A stretch of DNA of 64,000 nucleotides from Taudactylus pleione. Taxonomy: Eukaryota > Chordata > Amphibia > Anura > Myobatrachidae. The position numbers were made by a program, and so were the translations under genes. The notes below the pieces were generated by a model. The model had not been told where the DNA came from, searched no databases, and worked only from the letters and a program-made list of their open reading frames with translations. Below are positions 60,331 to 64,000 of the stretch, piece by piece (the stretch's first letter is position 1; the number at the start of each line of letters is the position of its first letter). Location of the stretch: contig JAUIMM010000015.1 in assembly GCA_031769625.1 (NCBI GenBank), positions 25,699,501 through 25,763,500 on the forward strand, written 5' to 3'.

Positions 60331-61480
60331 TTTTTTTTTTTATTCTTTATTTAGAAAGCTCACAGAAAAGAACATAGAAAAACACAAATGTAATATACAG
60401 TACAAATGAGCCATTTTTTATAAGTATATAAGGGTGGGGGGGTCAGTAAAAGGGGTAGAAGGGTATTGGGGTGGTGGGAACAGGACTACCAAATGCTAGA
60501 CAAGTAGCGTTATAAGGAAGAAAAACGTGTCATTTGGGGAACAGGAGAGTAGAGTATGCAGTTAGTTAATTAGGGGGGTTTGTCACAGAGGAGTCAGATT
60601 GGAAGGAGCAGACTTGGCCATCGCACATGAGTCACATATGGGCAGCGAGCGTAGGGAGCAGAGGTGGTGAAGTGCTATCGTAGGAGAGCCACGGGGCCCA
60701 AACCTGAAAAAACATATAGCTTCTATCGTGAAGATTGTAGGTAATGTTTTCCATTTCCGTTATATGTCGGATTTGTAATTTTAGAGCAGAGAGGGTTGGC
60801 GGAAGAGGGTTTTTGCAGTTACAAGCAATCAAACTTCTAGCAGCAACTAAAATGTGGTACAACATTTAACGGAGCGTTTGCAGAGATCTGGGGGGTAACT
60901 TAAAAGGAAGGTCCATGGGTCTTTCAGAATCGGGTCTCCAAGGACAGTGTTCAGAAGAGCATGAACCGAGGTCCAGAAGGGTTCAAGAGCCGGGCAGGTC
61001 CACCAGATATGGGCTAGAGTGCCTCGGAGGCCACGGTTCCTCTAACAAAGTAGTGAGGCAGAAGGTAACATATGGGAGAGCCATACTGGGGTACAGTACC
61101 AACGGTAATACAATTTATAGGAACTTTCTTTAAGGTGGGTAGAGATAGAGGTTTTAGCAATTGCCAGTCTCATGTCGTCCCAAGCCTCTTCGTCAGATGG
61201 GGGGCCAAGATCTATCTCCCAGGAAGATTCATAGGGGTTAGTAATAGGCAGAGCAGCTTCAATAAGAATGACATATATTTGAGAGATCATCCCTTTAGAC
61301 ATGGGGCAATATTTACAGAGTCGTTCAAACAGGGTGAGGTCACAGAGAAGTGGGGCTTCTGGTAGGGAACCTAAAAAATTTCGTATTTGGAAATATTCAA
61401 AGGGATTTAAGGATTGGGTTGGACATTATAGTTGTAGGTCTGGGAGAGAATGAGAGCCAGAGCCCTTGTGAATAATATGA
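60331..61480 (-). pseudogene. L1/Tx1-like retrotransposon, 3' fragment
   Basis: The minus strand reads WEIDLGPPSDEEAWDDMRLA and KESSYKLYYRWYCTPVWLSH, then, in other frames, GTLAHIWWTCPALEPFW and LVAARSLIACN. This order (YRWY.TP, HIWW.CP..FW) is typical of the C-terminal part of L1-superfamily ORF2 proteins. A T-rich run at 60331-60341 is the A-tail on the element strand, preceded by AATAAA. Frameshifts near 61.04 and 60.87 kb break the ORF; the 5' end is truncated. Confidence 0.8.
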
Positions 61481-61789
61481 ATATGTTAAAGATATATTTA
61501 CCAGCTTTTGAATGAACTTACTAGATATACTGTAGGTCACAGGAGTAATGATATGCATTTAGTGGCCACCTGGCCACTTCCACAGGCTGGCCAGTTACTA
61601 AAAGCTGCAAGAACCATTCATAGAGAGGACTTGACTGCAACTGTAAATAAGACCCCCAGTGACTACCTACAACCCCACTATCAGTGCAAGTATAGATATG
61701 TATCAATGGAAGGAAATAAAACATTACAGTAAATTATAAACTGTCCATAATATTGATCTCATCCTGACACAGAATACTTAATTCCCACA

Positions 61790-63020
61790 AGTCTCTTTTA
61801 AACATAAAGCTTCCTTGGCATTCTCCGTAAGTGCAATGTATTCCACCTCAGTGGTGGATAGGGCAACAGTGGGTTGCTTTCTGCTTGCCCAGCTGGCAGC
61901 TGCACCTGCCAGTACAAACAAGATCCCTATATATGAACGATGGTAATCCTCATTTAATCCCAAGTCGCCATCACAGAAAGATTTCAGTGCAGAATTCCAT
62001 ACTTTGAAAATTCTAATTTCAAGGTAGTTGAACCCTTTAAGTATGTTAGGATACTTGTAACTGCAGTCCAGTGTTGTTTTCCAGGGTTAATGACAAGTTT
62101 GGCTCACTGAGTTCAAAGTATGTGTGATGTCTGGAAGAGTCCCAATACTTGCATACATTAAAATTCCAACAGCGCTCTGATAAGGAACTTTCTTCATATC
62201 TACTATCTCTGCTCTTGTTGGTGACCTGGCTTTTGTTATTTTTGTGCCTCAGCCAATAGGAGTACTGACTGGTTTTGCATCTGATATTGTATTTTTAATA
62301 AGTATTGCTTCAATATATCCCAGCTAATCAATTGTGACAGTTCATGTGCTCAAATTTTGTAAGATCTTCAAGTTTAACGGATTATGTGAGGCCCTAGGTC
62401 TTTTAACTTGAATTTCTGTTCTAACAGATGTTTGACAATGGCTATATGTTTCTCCTGACCTGCTAGCAACAGATCATCCACATACACAACTATGATAAAC
62501 AATTTTTGCTCAATTGTCTTGTGGTAGAGACAGTGATTAGTCTCTGAATGCACAACACCCATCAGTAATAGTGCAGTATCCAGCTTAATGTACCAAAAAT
62601 GACTCTGTTTCAGACAATGCTATCTTCAGTAAACTTTTCCTTTTTGGGACACATCCTCATCATAATGCTCAAAAGGAGATCCTATATACATTTCTTCAAT
62701 TAAGTCTCCATTTAAAAAAACTCAAAGTCTAATTGGTATAGCAATAAATCATGCATGGCAGATATGGCAATAACTAAACATAATGTACTGTACCTTGCAA
62801 CAGTAGTCCTTCCATAGTCAATCCCGGATTTCTGTGCATATTCTTTAGCAACAAGGCAGGTTTTTTAACAAGTAATAATTCCATATGTAGCTTTTTACAA
62901 AATAATTTTTTATTCTTGAATGTCTTACTGTAAATCGGCCTATTAAGAACAATCCATGTATCATTAGCTTTATCATTGCTGACTTCCATTCCTCCCAGTT
63001 GCAGCTTGACTTTTCTTTTT
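61790..63020 (-). pseudogene. Ty1/copia-type retrotransposon pol relic
   Basis: On the minus strand, in order: WIVLNRPIYSKTFKNKKLF (reverse transcriptase start, 62.94 kb); GVVHSETNHCLYHK then FIIVVYVDDLLLAGQEKHI with the YVDD active site (62.49 kb); VPYQSAVGILMYASIGTLPDI (62.2 kb), the post-RT block; and AASWASRKQPTVALSTTEVEYIALTENAKEALCLK (61.8-61.9 kb), the RNase H region with its Glu. This order and these motifs are diagnostic of copia. Frames are broken; integrase, gag and LTRs were not found. Confidence 0.85.
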
Positions 63021-63640
63021 GGATATGCTATGGTTCACATAAAGTGATCTTTGTAAACTCTTCATAATATCTCCTATGAGGTTTTTGTTTATTATTTCTC
63101 ACAGAACTCTTGCTCTGTAATTGGATGTGGACACTGACGCATTTTTAGCTGTTGATATATCCAGTGTAACAATCTTGTGCTGCCACACTTGTTCCTACTT
63201 CATATTAGGAGGCAAATAGAGGCATAGCAAGCAGGATAAAGAGACGTCAATGAACAGGAGCAGTAACCTCCTTGACAAAGACAAGAGTGCCGATATGTGG
63301 AAGAGACACACATGAAAGGACATTACCAGAGACACTATACTAGAACATCACCCCACTGTTTGACCCACCTACCTCAGCAATCTGGGATGCTAGCAGGGGA
63401 CCTGGGCTGCAAACAGGATCAGCAGGCATAAGCAGCCACTCACTATGCTATTGTTAAGAATTCTGATGCCTACTCAATGTGAGACCACAAGAACCCAGCT
63501 AGCGAAATCTTCCACCAATAACAACCACCCCTTGTTCCCTTAGAACTAGGATACATTCACCGGTACTTAGGTGGCCGCCTGGACTTATGCTCGAGGTAGT
63601 AGCGGCTCACATGGAGATACAAGGGATTTCAATAGTTAAA
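63021..63640. other. Unassigned sequence
   Basis: No gene recognised upstream of the copia relic (on its own strand). It might include decayed integrase, but I see no HHCC or DDE motif. Confidence 0.3.
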
Positions 63641-63669
63641 AATTTAGTTAGGACTGACACAGTTGATGG

Positions 63670-64000
63670 TGATAAGAATATTGATGGTGCAGCTATGGTG
63701 CCTGTAGTGTGGCAATAACTGTTACAGTACTGTTTGCATTTACAATGGCTTGGGAGCTGATGGTGCGGCAATTGTGCCGATGGTGCATCAATGGTGCTGA
63801 TGGTGCGGCAATAGCCATTGTTGCGGCAATAGCCGTGAGAGTACAGTTTGGTTTTGAAGAACAGATGGCAGCACGGGGGCTGCTTGGTGCTGCTGGAAGC
63901 CGCATGGAGATATCTGAGCAGACGACAGCACGGGGGCTGCTAGGTGTGGCTAGGAAGTCGTATGGAAGTTCAGTGAACAGATGGCAGCACAGGTGCTGCT
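63670..64000. repeat. Short tandem repeats, GATGGTGCGGCAA and about 60-bp GCAGCACGGGGGCTGCT units
   Basis: GATGGTGCGGCAA-like units occupy 63670-63835. Then a unit starting near 63862 (AGATGGCAGCACGGGGGCTG) recurs near 63922 and 63979, and runs off the window end. Confidence 0.7.

Noticed and set aside
1..64000. tRNA, rRNA or CRISPR features
   Set aside because: No cloverleaf with A/B boxes, no rRNA-like text and no regularly spaced short direct repeats with unique spacers were noticed.

Overview
The window is vertebrate nuclear DNA, most likely from a frog (Anura). It has one intact host gene, a single-exon noggin (NOG) at 14779-15450. The predicted 223-residue protein follows the amphibian noggin pattern throughout. 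Low coding density, abundant TA microsatellites, stacks of MITEs and a DIRS-like element all fit a large amphibian genome. No operons, CRISPR arrays or bacterial signals were seen.

Layout. 0-10 kb: a broken Tc1-type transposase end, a complete but frameshifted Tc1-like element with long inverted repeats (2567-4214), and several palindromic CpG-rich MITEs, one inserted inside another repeat. 10-20 kb: a comparatively repeat-poor block around noggin, with three short upstream ORFs in its leader and CTCF-like sites in convergent orientation on either side (14.1 and 17.9 kb). 20-27 kb: a dense MITE domain. It includes an 11-copy 66-bp minisatellite, a three-deep MITE stack at 24.0-24.5 kb whose insertion order can be read from target duplications, and a hAT-like element inserted into another MITE (24.7-26.6 kb). 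29-31 kb: a decayed open reading frame of a multicopy, unassigned protein family. 31-49 kb: more MITEs, L2/CR1-like non-LTR fragments, a hAT-like element carrying its own minisatellite (41.25-42.29 kb), a decayed element with SGNH-like motifs (42.3-43.4 kb), and a degenerate repeat field around GGGCCTAATGCCCAGG. 52-64 kb: a decayed DIRS-type retroelement (53.2-56.6 kb), an L1/Tx1-like 3' fragment, and a Ty1/copia pol relic.

Noggin is a secreted BMP antagonist and the only gene here with a clear host function. The rest is a layered record of mobile DNA. Seven members of one MITE family share a GGRCCTGATTCAG-like end and a 3-bp target duplication of variable sequence. Boundaries marked with target duplications were read directly from the bases. 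Family names rest on recognised motifs and are less certain where stated.
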